A DNA stretch of 64,000 nucleotides, taken from positions 18,036 to 82,035 of the forward strand of contig CAJUJF010000009.1 of NCBI GenBank assembly GCA_910586825.1, given 5' to 3'. How positions within the stretch are numbered: the stretch's first letter is position 1; each line of letters opens with the position of its first letter. The DNA comes from an uncultured Christensenellaceae bacterium (GTDB lineage: Bacteria; Bacillota; Clostridia; Christensenellales; Borkfalkiaceae). Below the pieces are notes generated by a model, which did no database searches, was not told the DNA's origin, and saw nothing but the letters and a program-made list of their open reading frames with translations. Positions 14,761-22,922 of the stretch are shown one piece after another. The position numbers were made by a program, and so were the translations under genes.

Positions 14761-14958
14761 TTACTTCTTCGATTTCTTTTCCGCCGACTGAGAATCGGAG
14801 CTCTGCTGCTGCAAACGTTCGTCCATCATATCGGACACCTTTTGCATAACGTCAGCCTGACTCTTTTTCACAAGCGACCGCGCCTTATAGCTGTTCGCGA
14901 CGAGTAAAGCGCCGCCTACCGCGCCGAACATCAAACCAAGACAAAAAATCTTTTCCAT
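14761..14958 (-). CDS. Small YtxH-like membrane-anchored protein (65 aa)
   Basis: An N-terminal hydrophobic segment (FCLGLMFGAVGGALLVAN) with glycines is followed by a charged helical tail rich in Lys, Gln and Ser. This layout resembles YtxH-type stress proteins, but sequence identity is not clear. GGAGGAAAT precedes the ATG. Confidence 0.6.
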   Translation of the reverse strand: MEKIFCLGLMFGAVGGALLVANSYKARSLVKKSQADVMQKVSDMMDERLQQQSSDSQSAEKKSKK

Positions 14959-15014
14959 ATTTCCTCCAAACGGGTATCTTCCGTTCTTCGTCAGTTTGTG
15001 AAAGTATTCTGTGT

Positions 15015-15587
15015 TTATTCCCCTTTTTCTCTGCGTAAATTTTCCAACTCCTCGCGCAAGCGCGCGTTTTCCTTTCGCAGATCGACGGCAAGTCGCGCGT
15101 ACAGCGCGTCGATCTCCCGTTCTAACTTGCGCTGTAAAAAGGTCTTTTCTTCGGGAAGCCCCGCCGCTTTCGCCGCCTGTGCGACCCGTTCGGGCTGTTT
15201 CTTCAACAGATTACGGTATTTGTTCTGCATTCTCAGCATCAGCTTTTCGTCCCCGCCCGATACGTTCATGATCGCGCGGCGCACCGAAAGCCCTTTACTG
15301 CGCTCGGCAAGCACTTTGTCCAGCATCGCATCCGTTTCCTCCTCCGTAAACGGGCGGATCGCATTGGCGTGCAAGTCCTTTCCGTTCAAAATTTCGCGCA
15401 CGCGGGAGTCGTCCTGCCGTTTCAAAAAGGCGTAATAATAATTCCGCACGCTTCCCTTTGCGCGGCTGTGTTCTTTTCCGTACGTTTCGAACAGATAAGA
15501 AAGCGTCTTGCCCGCATTCCTGCCCGTATAGATATATTCGATCAATCCCGTCGCTTCTTCTTGCGTATAGCCGTTGATTTTATTCAT
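15015..15587 (-). CDS. Hypothetical protein with SANT/RsfA-like N-terminus and coiled-coil C-terminus
   Basis: The 190-residue product begins with a predicted helical DNA-binding-like segment (GYTQEEATGLIEYIYTGRN, then KGSVRNYYYAFLK) similar in layout to the RsfA/Myb-like regulators of Firmicutes. The last 50 residues are a Glu/Arg-rich coiled coil. The middle has a second helical repeat (PFTEEETDAMLDKVL). I propose a transcription-associated role with low certainty. Confidence 0.6.
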   Translation of the reverse strand: MNKINGYTQEEATGLIEYIYTGRNAGKTLSYLFETYGKEHSRAKGSVRNYYYAFLKRQDDSRVREILNGKDLHANAIRPFTEEETDAMLDKVLAERSKGLSVRRAIMNVSGGDEKLMLRMQNKYRNLLKKQPERVAQAAKAAGLPEEKTFLQRKLEREIDALYARLAVDLRKENARLREELENLRREKGE

Positions 15588-15643
15588 GGCTTATTACCTC
15601 CGTTCGATTTTCTGCGGGAACTGCTCCCGCGCGTTCGGATAGA

Positions 15644-15672
15644 TTGTTGACATAATTTTATCAAACTATACA
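15644..15672 (+). promoter_or_regulatory. Promoter of the gene at 15685
   Basis: TTGTTG (15644-15649), 17-nt spacer, TATACA (15667-15672). An overlapping TTGACA would give a 14-nt spacer. The ATG lies 12 nt after the -10 box and has no ribosome binding site. Confidence 0.6.
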
Positions 15673-15684
15673 TTAAATAAAAGT

Positions 15685-16560
15685 ATGCGAGTCTATTTTT
15701 TGGCGGAAGAAACCTGCGCGCTCACCGTAAACGGCGCCTACCTCGGGATCGTGGACGGGTTCGAACGCGCATGCGAAATCGACCCCGCGGACGGGGTTTT
15801 CTGCGAGCTGAAACCGTGCGGGTGCCAGCCCGTTACGTTCATTCTGAACGAAGCCTTTCTGCTCTCTCCGCCCGAACAAATCAAGCTCTATTACGTGCGT
15901 GAGGGCGTCGCCGTCTTCGCGGGGAATTTTCTGCGGGCGGACCAGTCGCTGCAAGTCATCCGGCAAGACCGATTCGGAGGAAATCTGCTGACGCTCTGCA
16001 TGCAGGGACGGTTGCAACTCAACCTCGAAAACGCGAGCGGATTTCATATCGTTCCCCTCCCCGCCGCATTTGCGGACGCCAAGCCCGTACAGTACGGAAA
16101 CGGGTTTCTTTTGGAGTGCGACACCGCGTTTGCGCATATCTCGGAAAGCGGCGAGGTTCTCGTGTTATCGGAGGGAACAATTACCGAACGCGGCGAAACC
16201 CTGCGCGCCGAAGTTCCCTTTCACGACAGCGTGGGACACACCGCGCTCTGCGGCTGGCAGGACGGGAAATTGACGGAATGCACGATCCGTTCCGCGCGGG
16301 AACCCGCGTCCGATACGTTCGCGCTTGCGTTTTTCGAAAGCGTGCTGATCGGCGCCGATCCTTCGCCCTACCTCGGCGAAAACCTGTCGGAAAAAGCCGC
16401 GCTTTTAAAAGACTATCTCGGAAACTATCTCTCCGTCGTACTCACGCAACAGCGCGATACCGTCGGTCTCGTTTACGAACGCAAAGCCCGCGTATTCGAT
16501 GTCAGATATTACCGCGTGGAATTGACCGAGGGCAAAATTTCGAACATCAAAGCGCTTTGA
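15685..16560 (+). CDS. Conserved-looking hypothetical protein (291 aa)
   Basis: A beta-rich soluble protein starting MRVYFLAEETCALTVNGAYL, without signal peptide, membrane segment or a motif I recognise. The N-terminal third (VNGAYLGIVDGFERACEI) suggests a repeated beta-sandwich fold. Codon use agrees with the flanking chromosome, so it is probably a native gene. It appears to be transcribed alone between a promoter and a strong terminator, with a nearly leaderless start. Confidence 0.6.
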   Translation: MRVYFLAEETCALTVNGAYLGIVDGFERACEIDPADGVFCELKPCGCQPVTFILNEAFLLSPPEQIKLYYVREGVAVFAGNFLRADQSLQVIRQDRFGGNLLTLCMQGRLQLNLENASGFHIVPLPAAFADAKPVQYGNGFLLECDTAFAHISESGEVLVLSEGTITERGETLRAEVPFHDSVGHTALCGWQDGKLTECTIRSAREPASDTFALAFFESVLIGADPSPYLGENLSEKAALLKDYLGNYLSVVLTQQRDTVGLVYERKARVFDVRYYRVELTEGKISNIKAL

Positions 16561-16587
16561 CCGTTTCGCCCGCGGACGGAAAATACA

Positions 16588-16622
16588 AAACGGCTCCCGT
16601 TTGAACGGGAGCCGTTTCATCT
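16588..16622. terminator. Bidirectional terminator
   Basis: AAACGGCTCCCGTT (16588-16601) and AACGGGAGCCGTTT (16604-16617) form a perfect 14-bp stem between convergent genes. Confidence 0.85.
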
Positions 16623-16631
16623 GCAATAAAA

Positions 16632-17555
16632 TCAATATTTCGTGACCTTGACCGATTTGATGATGATCGGCGCCTCGATCGGGGTCTTGTACACCGCTTC
16701 GATATCGCCCGCGTGAAGATCGTCGAAGAAGATATCGCCGGGCTGTTCGTTTTCGTTTACGTTTTTAATGGTCTGCTCGGTCGTAAACGTGTATTCGCTG
16801 TCTCCCTCTTCGTCGGTATGATCGTCGATATACTCGTTGATCGCGGTCAGCAAGGGCTGGAATTCGTCTTCGTAGTCGATCGCTTTGCCGAAGACGCTGT
16901 AATTCTTTTCGCGTTCGGTGAGCCGTTCGCCAGTATAGGTATAAAAGAGCGAAGTCGCGCTGTTGTGCTTATAGAGCTTGCTGTCGTATTTTTCGCCGTT
17001 GTTGTTCTTTCCGCCGTCGTTGCGCAACGTGATCACGCGTTTGTTGAAGTTCCCCTTGTCGGTATAGAACATCACCAACGCGCCTTTCTCGTGCGTCAAC
17101 TCCCGCCCGTTCTGCGGATAATTTCCGTTCGCTTCGAACTCGCCGTACACCGTATAGAGCGGCGTGCGCGCGTCGTTGTCCATCCAGACGGATTGCGTGA
17201 AAGCAGTTTTGGAATCCGCTTCCAGCTCTTTGATCTTATTGAAATAATCGAGAGGGCGCAGTTCGCTTCCTTCGATGGTGTACCCGCCCATATACAGATA
17301 CGTGCCGTCGTAATCGTGCACGCAAGTCCCGTCGTAATAGCCGGCGTCTGCAAGTTCGATAAAATGCGTTACCGTTTTCGGCGCGTCAAGACGCGAAAGG
17401 CGATAATTCACCTCGTAGTCCTCGCCCTGAAACGTGTAAGTGATTCTGACTTCGGGGTTATTCGTCGTACAGCCCGCGAACATGACGCTCATTCCCGCAC
17501 ACAGCACGGCGGACGAAGCGATCGCGGCAAAGCGGCGCAAGTTTTTCTTTTTCAC
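16632..17555 (-). CDS. Cyclophilin-like peptidyl-prolyl isomerase lipoprotein
   Basis: The start is a GTG at 17555 with GGGAGG upstream. Residues 1-29 are a lipoprotein signal peptide (KKKNLRRF, hydrophobic core, lipobox FAGC with Cys29). The following part resembles the cyclophilin N-terminus (LDAPKTVTHFIELADAGYYDG), then YLYMGGY. The C-terminal half has acidic insertions and ends with PIIIKSVKVTKY, where family members have their last strand. Catalytic Arg/Phe residues of cyclophilin A are hard to place, so activity is uncertain. Expected outside the cell, anchored in the membrane, as an extracytoplasmic folding factor. Confidence 0.75.
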   Translation of the reverse strand: MKKKNLRRFAAIASSAVLCAGMSVMFAGCTTNNPEVRITYTFQGEDYEVNYRLSRLDAPKTVTHFIELADAGYYDGTCVHDYDGTYLYMGGYTIEGSELRPLDYFNKIKELEADSKTAFTQSVWMDNDARTPLYTVYGEFEANGNYPQNGRELTHEKGALVMFYTDKGNFNKRVITLRNDGGKNNNGEKYDSKLYKHNSATSLFYTYTGERLTEREKNYSVFGKAIDYEDEFQPLLTAINEYIDDHTDEEGDSEYTFTTEQTIKNVNENEQPGDIFFDDLHAGDIEAVYKTPIEAPIIIKSVKVTKY

Positions 17556-17586
17556 CGAAAGCCTCCCTTTTCTCTGATACTTTATT

Positions 17587-17615
17587 ATTTTACCCGTAAA
17601 AAAGAAATCCGTCAA
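17587..17615 (-). promoter_or_regulatory. Promoter of the lipoprotein gene
   Basis: Minus strand TTGACG (17615-17610), 17-nt spacer, TAAAAT (17592-17587). Confidence 0.75.
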
Positions 17616-17763
17616 GCAGTTTCGGGCGATTCCGAATGAAATTTCTTTCACGATTCGCCGAAAACCCGACACGGGAATCCCGCGGACGGACAGTCGGTTT
17701 GCACAGAAAAACCCGTCCGTACCGAAAAGCGCACTTCCTATAGGGATCAGACATACGATTATA

Positions 17764-17797
17764 AAAAGCTCTCAAACAAATTTGTTTGAGAGCTTTT
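17764..17797. terminator. 34-bp perfect palindrome, bidirectional terminator
   Basis: AAAAGCTCTCAAACAAA (17764-17780) is followed directly by its reverse complement (17781-17797). With A and T at the outer ends it can stop transcripts from either side. It lies downstream of the AT-rich gene at 17839. Confidence 0.7.
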
Positions 17798-17813
17798 AAC
17801 TTCACATTTTAAG

Positions 17814-17837
17814 AACGATAAATTGAAATTTATCGTT
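17814..17837. repeat. Second palindrome next to the AT-rich gene
   Basis: AACGATAAATT (17814-17824) and AATTTATCGTT (17827-17837) form a perfect stem with a GA loop, directly after the stop of the minus-strand gene. It may help end or stabilise that transcript. Confidence 0.6.
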
Positions 17838-17838
17838 A

Positions 17839-18279
17839 CTATGATAATTTGTTATTCAAGCACTGAATGTATTGTGCGACTAAAAAATAATTTTTTATAT
17901 CTGTTTCGTCTAATCCTCTGAACAGAAAAAGGTCATCGTAAATTTCCGCCACTCTATTAATATCTTTTCCTTCAATATGGAAAAACCCCGTAACTAAATC
18001 AATCCCGACTAAAACAGATGAATCTTTAGCTTTATATGCAACAATTTGCGGTACTGCACCTTGCGGTAATTTCTCTCTATTAGATTCATTTTTCATAATG
18101 TTGAATTCTACGACATCATGAAAAGATAAAGAATCTAATTTTTCAAAACGATATTTGTTGCAAAAATAATCATTTATTTCTGCTCCGCTTTTCCGATTCG
18201 GTTTCAACTTATCACGATTTTCGTTATATATGCATTTCCACTCCTGAATCATTTCAATAGTTGGCTCTGTTGTAAGCAT
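17839..18279 (-). CDS. AT-rich orphan hypothetical protein (146 aa)
   Basis: The protein (MLTTEPTIEMIQEWKCIYNE...) is soluble, rich in Asn, Asp, Lys and Ile, and its codons use A and T heavily, unlike both neighbours. I see no family motif. Its size, acidic character and isolated island with its own promoter (18318-18346) and palindromes are compatible with a horizontally acquired gene such as an immunity or defence accessory protein, but nothing in the sequence proves that. Confidence 0.6.
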   Translation of the reverse strand: MLTTEPTIEMIQEWKCIYNENRDKLKPNRKSGAEINDYFCNKYRFEKLDSLSFHDVVEFNIMKNESNREKLPQGAVPQIVAYKAKDSSVLVGIDLVTGFFHIEGKDINRVAEIYDDLFLFRGLDETDIKNYFLVAQYIQCLNNKLS

Positions 18280-18317
18280 ATTAAAATCTCCGCTAAATTA
18301 CTGTTTATCGTACAATT

Positions 18318-18346
18318 ATTATATCACGAAAAATGAAAGAGCGCAA
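18318..18346 (-). promoter_or_regulatory. Promoter of the AT-rich gene
   Basis: Minus strand TTGCGC (18346-18341), 17-nt spacer, TATAAT (18323-18318). Confidence 0.6.
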
Positions 18347-18429
18347 CCGATTGAATTTTGCGTGCTATATAACACGTATCTATATCTCACTAAGATACGA
18401 GCAGACTGGTTCATCCACAAAAAAAGTAC

Positions 18430-18457
18430 AGAAAAGGCACAGCTTAACGCTATGCCT
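18430..18457 (-). terminator. Terminator downstream of mscS
   Basis: On the minus strand AGGCATAGC and GCTGTGCCT form a stem with one G-T pair, followed by TTTTC. Confidence 0.7.
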
Positions 18458-18535
18458 AAATCTTTTATTTCATCTTATTAAATTCCCTATGGCAACTACG
18501 GTAAGGACGGGCGAGTTCGTTTGTTGCAGAGCAAC

Positions 18536-19423
18536 TTACTTCTCCGTTTTTACGTTTACGTCGAGTTTGTTGTAAGGGATCTCGATTCCCTCTTTCCCGA
18601 ACTTCTCGGTCACGCGTTCGTTGAGATCGAAATACACCGTCCAATAATCGGCGCTCTTCACCCAACAGCGGCACACGAATACGAGCGCGCTCGCCGCCTG
18701 TTCGCTGAGACGGACGGTATAGCCTTCGTCGTGCAACACGAGTTCGTGCGCGTCGAGCACCGCTTCGATCGCCTTCTTCGTCTTGTCGATGTCGGTGCCG
18801 TACGCGACGCCGAACGTGAGATCGACTCTGCGGTTTTCTTCCGTAGAGTAATTGACGATGTTCCCGCCCGCGACCGAAGAATTGGGCAGCGTAACGACTT
18901 TGTTGTCGGGCGTTTTGAGCTTGGTGCTGAACAGCGTGATCTTCTCCACCGTGCCGCTCACCCCCGCCGCGTCGATAAAATCGCCTTCTTTAAACGGATG
19001 ATTGCTCACGAGAATCATTCCGCTCGCAAAATTGGAAAGGGTGGATTGCAACGCCAGCGAGAGCGCCAACCCGCCGGCGGCAAGCAAGGCGATCATGCTC
19101 GACGTGTCGATCCCCAGAACGCGCATGATCACGATCAGGTAAACGAACACCAACAACGACTTTAAGATCGCGAGAAGGAAATTGCCCGCCAACCCGCGCA
19201 AGCGCGACCTGTTCATGATCTTGCGCGAAACGGTCATGATCACTTTGATGAGCAAAAGCCCGATCAGAATGACGATCACGGCGCGCACGATCAAAACCCA
19301 ACCGCGTTCGTCGATAAACCACGTGACGACCGAATTCCAGATTTTTTGTAAAAATCCCGGTTCCGCGGCGGGTTCTCCCTCCGCAGTAAGCAGCGAAACC
19401 GCCAATAACGATAATAAATTCAT
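18536..19423 (-). CDS. mscS: Small-conductance mechanosensitive channel MscS
   Basis: A 295-residue channel that opens under membrane tension and protects against osmotic downshock. Three membrane segments lie at about 40-60, 80-105 and 110-135. The pore helix has the Ala/Gly pattern ALLAAGGLALSLALQSTLSN and leads into the beta domain (NHPFKEGDFIDAAGVSGTVEKI, with PNSSVAGGNIVNYS). Length agrees with the family. GGGAGAG precedes the ATG. Confidence 0.93.
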   Translation of the reverse strand: MNLLSLLAVSLLTAEGEPAAEPGFLQKIWNSVVTWFIDERGWVLIVRAVIVILIGLLLIKVIMTVSRKIMNRSRLRGLAGNFLLAILKSLLVFVYLIVIMRVLGIDTSSMIALLAAGGLALSLALQSTLSNFASGMILVSNHPFKEGDFIDAAGVSGTVEKITLFSTKLKTPDNKVVTLPNSSVAGGNIVNYSTEENRRVDLTFGVAYGTDIDKTKKAIEAVLDAHELVLHDEGYTVRLSEQAASALVFVCRCWVKSADYWTVYFDLNERVTEKFGKEGIEIPYNKLDVNVKTEK

Positions 19424-19442
19424 CCGTCTCTCCCGAATAAAA

Positions 19443-19469
19443 TTACCGCAAACGATTCGTCTGCGGTAA
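19443..19469 (-). terminator. Terminator of the ribosomal protein operon
   Basis: On the minus strand TTACCGCA and TGCGGTAA form an 8-bp stem followed by TTTTATT, directly after rplL. Confidence 0.75.
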
Positions 19470-19477
19470 GATTTCTT

Positions 19478-19849
19478 TTATTGCAATTCGGCAACCGCGC
19501 CGGCTTCTTTGAGCTTCGCAAGCGCCGCGTCCGCGTCCGCCTTGGGAACGGCTTCTTTCAGCACGCCGAGGCTTTCGACAGCCTTCTTCGCTTCCGCAAG
19601 TCCGAGACCGGTGAATTCGCGGACCGCCTTGATAACAGCGATCTTGTTCGCGCCGATGTCTTTGAGGACGATGTTGAATTCCGTCTTTTCCTCTTCTGCG
19701 GGAGCCGCTTCCGCCGCGCCTGCCGCGCCGGCAACCGCAACGGGAGCCGCGGCGCTTACGCCGAACTCCTCTTCAAGCGCTTTTACAAGTTCGTTGAGCT
19801 CGACAACCGTCATGCTCTTTACTTCTTCGATCAATTTCTGAACGTCCAT
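19478..19849 (-). CDS. rplL: 50S ribosomal protein L7/L12
   Basis: 123 residues with the N-terminal dimerisation domain (MTVVELNELVKALEEEFGV), an Ala-rich hinge (AGAAGAAEAAPAEEE) and the C-terminal factor-binding domain (KIAVIKAVREFTGLGLAEAK). It forms the flexible stalk that recruits translation factors. It follows rplJ by 21 nt, and GGAGG lies upstream. Confidence 0.98.
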   Translation of the reverse strand: MDVQKLIEEVKSMTVVELNELVKALEEEFGVSAAAPVAVAGAAGAAEAAPAEEEKTEFNIVLKDIGANKIAVIKAVREFTGLGLAEAKKAVESLGVLKEAVPKADADAALAKLKEAGAVAELQ

Positions 19850-19870
19850 TTTAATAACCTCCGATAATTT

Positions 19871-20368
19871 TTAAGATTTTTGGTCTGCGATCGCTTTTAA
19901 TACGTAAGCGAAGTTCGCGATGGGAGCCTGCAAGCACCCGAGCATTTTTGCGATCAACACCTCTCTCGAAGGAATTGCCGCAAGCTTCTTTACCCCCGCC
20001 GCGTCCACGTAAGCGCCGTTTACGTACGCGCTCTTGGGAACGAGCTTGTCTTCGAGAACGGGATTTTCTTTCACCGCCTTCGCGATGATCGAGCAGCCGC
20101 TCGTTTCATCGGGGCAGAACACGAACGCCGTCGCGCCGTTCAGATCGCTGTTGAAATCGTTCACGCCCAATTCTTCGAACGCCTTGCGCACCAAAGTGTT
20201 TTTATAAACTTTGTATTCGCAGGAAGCGTTTCTGAATTTGCCGCGAAGACCCGTCACTTCCGAAACGGTAAGACGATCGTATTTCGCGAGTACGACGGAC
20301 TTGCTTGCCTGAATCTTACCCTTGATCTCTTCGACCGTTGCCTTTTTTGCTTCAAAATTTTCCGACAT
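19871..20368 (-). CDS. rplJ: 50S ribosomal protein L10
   Basis: 165 residues; the start at 20368 (MSENFEAKKATVEEIKGKI) has GGGAGG upstream. The family core is clear: SKSVVLAKYDRLTVSEVTGLR, YKVYKNTLVRKAF. L10 anchors L7/L12 dimers on the 50S subunit and represses its own mRNA by binding the leader at 20409-20540. Confidence 0.97.
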   Translation of the reverse strand: MSENFEAKKATVEEIKGKIQASKSVVLAKYDRLTVSEVTGLRGKFRNASCEYKVYKNTLVRKAFEELGVNDFNSDLNGATAFVFCPDETSGCSIIAKAVKENPVLEDKLVPKSAYVNGAYVDAAGVKKLAAIPSREVLIAKMLGCLQAPIANFAYVLKAIADQKS

Positions 20369-20408
20369 GGTTACCTCCCTAAGCGCTTTCGCGCCGATTT
20401 TTCCCGCA

Positions 20409-20540
20409 TGCGTCCGCACACGGGGACGAAAAACAAAACTCCGTACCGCATAAGGGTACGGAGCGATATGCATTGCATAAAACTCGTAACCTCGACGGGA
20501 AATTAAGCGCGTTGCGCACCCGTTGTCTGCGGTCTACCTG
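20409..20540 (-). promoter_or_regulatory. Ribosomal protein L10 leader
   Basis: The leader read on the minus strand starts AGGTAGACCGCAGACAACGG and continues with TTAATTTCCCGTCGAGGTTA, the two halves typical of the L10 leader RNA. It folds so that the ACGGG and CCCGT segments pair. L10 or L10-L12 binding is expected to control the downstream attenuator. Confidence 0.85.
20431..20463 (-). terminator. Attenuator hairpin of the rplJ leader
   Basis: On the minus strand CTCCGTACC and GGTACGGAG form a 9-bp stem followed by TTTTGTTTTT, between the L10 leader and the rplJ start. Confidence 0.85.
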
Positions 20541-20543
20541 ATA

Positions 20544-20572
20544 ATTGTAACAGATCGGTTGTCCGACGTCAA
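20544..20572 (-). promoter_or_regulatory. Promoter of rplJ-rplL
   Basis: Minus strand TTGACG (20572-20567), 17-nt spacer, TACAAT (20549-20544). Confidence 0.8.
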
Positions 20573-20590
20573 GCAATTTCGGCGGGAAAG

Positions 20591-21280
20591 TTAAATTCTG
20601 TTGTAATTTACCTTTACGCCGGGGCCCATCGTGCTGGTAAGCGTCACGCTCTTGACGTACTGACCTTTCGCCGCGGCGGGCTTCGCCTTGACGATCGCGT
20701 CCATCAGCGCGTTGAAGTTTTCGAGGATCTTCTCCGTGCCGAAGCTCTTCTTTCCGATCGGGCAGTGAATGATCGCCGTCTTATCGAGACGGTATTCCAC
20801 TTTACCTGCTTTGACTTCCGCAACCGCGCGGGCAACGTCCATCGTGACCGTTCCCGATTTGGGGTTGGGCATCAAGCCTTTCGGACCGAGAATACGACCG
20901 ATGCGGCCGACGACGCCCATCATGTCGGGCGTGGTGATCATAACGTCGAAATCGAACCAGTTTTCCGTCTGGATCTTCTGGATCATCTCCTCCGCGCCGA
21001 CGTAATCCGCGCCCGCGGCCTGCGCCGCATCCGCGCGTTCGCCCTTGGCGATGACGAGAACTTTCTTCGTCTTACCCGTTCCGTTGGGAAGAACGAGAAC
21101 GCCGCGGACCTGCTGATCCGCCTGACGGGGATCGATGCCCAAACGGACGTGGAGTTCCACCGTTTCGTCGAACTTCGCTTTCGCGTTATTGAGAACGAGT
21201 CCGATCGCTTCCTGAGAATCGTAAGCCTTGGAGCGGTCGTAGGATTTGATGCTCTCGGCGTATTTTTTACCGTATTTCAT
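20591..21280 (-). CDS. rplA: 50S ribosomal protein L1
   Basis: 229 residues with the family blocks HVRLGIDPRQADQQVRGVLV, LGPKGLMPNPKSGTVT and the C-terminal SVTLTSTMGPGVKVN. It builds the L1 stalk at the E site and can repress rplK-rplA by binding the mRNA. It follows rplK by 18 nt. Confidence 0.98.
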   Translation of the reverse strand: MKYGKKYAESIKSYDRSKAYDSQEAIGLVLNNAKAKFDETVELHVRLGIDPRQADQQVRGVLVLPNGTGKTKKVLVIAKGERADAAQAAGADYVGAEEMIQKIQTENWFDFDVMITTPDMMGVVGRIGRILGPKGLMPNPKSGTVTMDVARAVAEVKAGKVEYRLDKTAIIHCPIGKKSFGTEKILENFNALMDAIVKAKPAAAKGQYVKSVTLTSTMGPGVKVNYNRI

Positions 21281-21298
21281 AAATCTGCCTCCCTCTCC

Positions 21299-21724
21299 TT
21301 ATTCCTCTACCGTCACGCCCATGCTGCGCGCCGTGCCTTTGATCATGCTCATCGCGCTTTCCAGCGTCGAACAGTTCAGATCGGGCATCTTCATCTTCGC
21401 GATTTCCTCTACCTGCGCCTTGGTCAGCTTGCCGACCTTCGTCTTGTTGGGGGTCGCGCTCGCCGATTCCAGTCCGAGCGCCTTCTTGATCAGAACGGGC
21501 GCGGGCGGCGTTTTCAGAACGAACGTGAACGAACGGTCCTGATAGATGGTCATCACGACGGGGATGATCAACCCCTCCTGACCTGCCGTTTTTGCGTTAA
21601 ATTCCTTGGTGAAGCCCGGAATATTGATTCCGTGAGGTCCGAGCGTAGAACCCACAGGGGGGCCCGGAGTGGCTTTCCCCGCGGGAAGTTGCAATTTAAC
21701 GACTGCGGTAATTTTCTTTGCCAT
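21299..21724 (-). CDS. rplK: 50S ribosomal protein L11
   Basis: 141 residues; N-terminal LQLPAGKATPGPPVGSTLG and C-terminal GTARSMGVTVEE are diagnostic. It binds 23S rRNA at the GTPase centre. AGGAGG precedes the ATG. Confidence 0.98.
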   Translation of the reverse strand: MAKKITAVVKLQLPAGKATPGPPVGSTLGPHGINIPGFTKEFNAKTAGQEGLIIPVVMTIYQDRSFTFVLKTPPAPVLIKKALGLESASATPNKTKVGKLTKAQVEEIAKMKMPDLNCSTLESAMSMIKGTARSMGVTVEE

Positions 21725-21865
21725 GTTAAATTCCTCCTACGTGGTATTTGCAAGACGGCGCCTGAGATTTGCCGCCTCTCCCACATATATACAGTTCGCG
21801 GATTTCCCTGCGGAAATTCCGCGAAGTTGTACCGTAATTATTTGAATGCCGATAAAGACCGTTGT
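21725..21865 (-). promoter_or_regulatory. nusG-rplK intergenic leader with hairpins
   Basis: This 141-nt gap holds a strong stem (TTCGCGGA / TCCGCGAA arms, 21797-21826) and, nearer to rplK, GGCGGC...GCGCCGTC, a plausible L1-binding stem for autogenous control of rplK-rplA. I see no convincing promoter in it, so it is probably processed or read from upstream. Confidence 0.45.
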
Positions 21866-22435
21866 TTATTCTTCCGGCTCCGCGGGGATTTCCACCGCCG
21901 TATCGGCAACCTTCTGCATCTGCACGTATTCGACTTCAACTTCCTGCTGTCTGCCGAACATGACGATGTTCACTTTCGCACGCTGCGTCGCGTCGTTCGT
22001 TTCGCTGATCGTGCCGATAAACCCTTCGAGCGGGCCGTTGTCGATCGACACCTTGTCCCCGATCTTGAAGTCCGCGTCCGTCACGAACTCTTCCAACCGC
22101 ATTTTGCGGATCTCGTCTTCCTTCATCGGAATAGGGCGTCCCTGCGGACCGCAGAAACCCGTCACGCCGCGCGTATTCGTAACCAGATACCAAATCTGGT
22201 TGGTATAGATCATTTTGATAAACACGTAGCACGGAAGCAGTTTGCGCTCGACGACTTTTTTCTTGCCGTTCGCCTTTTCCTCGATCGTCTGCTCGGTCGG
22301 AATCTTCACGTCTACGATCATGTCGCTCAGATTATTGTTTTCGATGAGCCGCAAAAGGCTTTCGCGCACCATGGTCTCGTAACCGGAATAGGTGTGCAAA
22401 ATATACCACTTGGGTTCGTTGTTCTGATTCGCCAT
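21866..22435 (-). CDS. nusG: Transcription termination/antitermination factor NusG
   Basis: 189 residues with the NGN domain (KWYILHTYSGYETMVRESL), the LPCYVFIKM strand and the KOW domain (FKIGDKVSIDNGPLEGFIGT). It binds RNA polymerase and couples it to ribosomes or Rho. It lies 5 nt after secE in the standard order. Confidence 0.97.
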   Translation of the reverse strand: MANQNNEPKWYILHTYSGYETMVRESLLRLIENNNLSDMIVDVKIPTEQTIEEKANGKKKVVERKLLPCYVFIKMIYTNQIWYLVTNTRGVTGFCGPQGRPIPMKEDEIRKMRLEEFVTDADFKIGDKVSIDNGPLEGFIGTISETNDATQRAKVNIVMFGRQQEVEVEYVQMQKVADTAVEIPAEPEE

Positions 22436-22440
22436 ATCGG

Positions 22441-22737
22441 TTAAAGCCCCTTCGTCATCAAATTCAACAAAGCGCCGAACCCATAGTTCACACCCGTTAC
22501 GACGACCGTGAAGATCAGCACGAGAACCAACACGACGCCCGTCGCCTTGACCGCTTTGCCGAACGTCGGCCAGCTCACGCGTTTGAGCTCGGAAAACGCC
22601 TCTTTAATTTTCCTGCCTATCCCAACGAAAAAATTCGGCTTCTTGTTTTTATTTTTATCCTGTTTTTTCGCTTTCTTTTCGGGTTCTTTGGCGCGCTTCT
22701 CTTCCTTGACGGGCGCCTGATCGGTGGATTTTGCCAT
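22441..22737 (-). CDS. secE: Preprotein translocase subunit SecE
   Basis: 98 residues. A long Lys-rich cytoplasmic N-terminus (to about residue 50) precedes the conserved amphipathic helix (EAFSELKRVSWPTFGKAVKA) and one membrane segment (VVLVLVLIFTVVVTGVNYGF). The start at 22737 is chosen by the family N-terminus and location. It clamps the SecYEG channel. Confidence 0.95.
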   Translation of the reverse strand: MAKSTDQAPVKEEKRAKEPEKKAKKQDKNKNKKPNFFVGIGRKIKEAFSELKRVSWPTFGKAVKATGVVLVLVLIFTVVVTGVNYGFGALLNLMTKGL

Positions 22738-22757
22738 AATGAGAATTCTCCGGAAAA

Positions 22758-22922
22758 TTACTTGGATTCTTTGTGAACGGTGTGCTTTTTGCACACGGGG
22801 CAATACTTTTTCAGTTCGAGACGGTCGGGGTCGTTCCGCTTATTCTTAAAGCTGTCGTAATTTCTGTTCTTGCACTCGGTGCATTCGAACGTAACCTTCA
22901 TTCTCGTGGATTTGGTAGCCAT
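22758..22922 (-). CDS. rpmG: 50S ribosomal protein L33 (zinc-ribbon form)
   Basis: A 54-residue protein beginning MATKSTRMKVTFECTEC with four cysteines (14, 17, 41, 44) that bind zinc, and ending KKHTVHKESK. It is the first gene of the rpmG-secE-nusG-rplK-rplA operon. Confidence 0.95.
   Translation of the reverse strand: MATKSTRMKVTFECTECKNRNYDSFKNKRNDPDRLELKKYCPVCKKHTVHKESK

Noticed and set aside
20765..22444. 559-codon plus-strand frame opposite rplA-rplK-nusG
   Set aside because: It crosses three confirmed ribosomal/NusG genes and their spacers; an antisense artefact.
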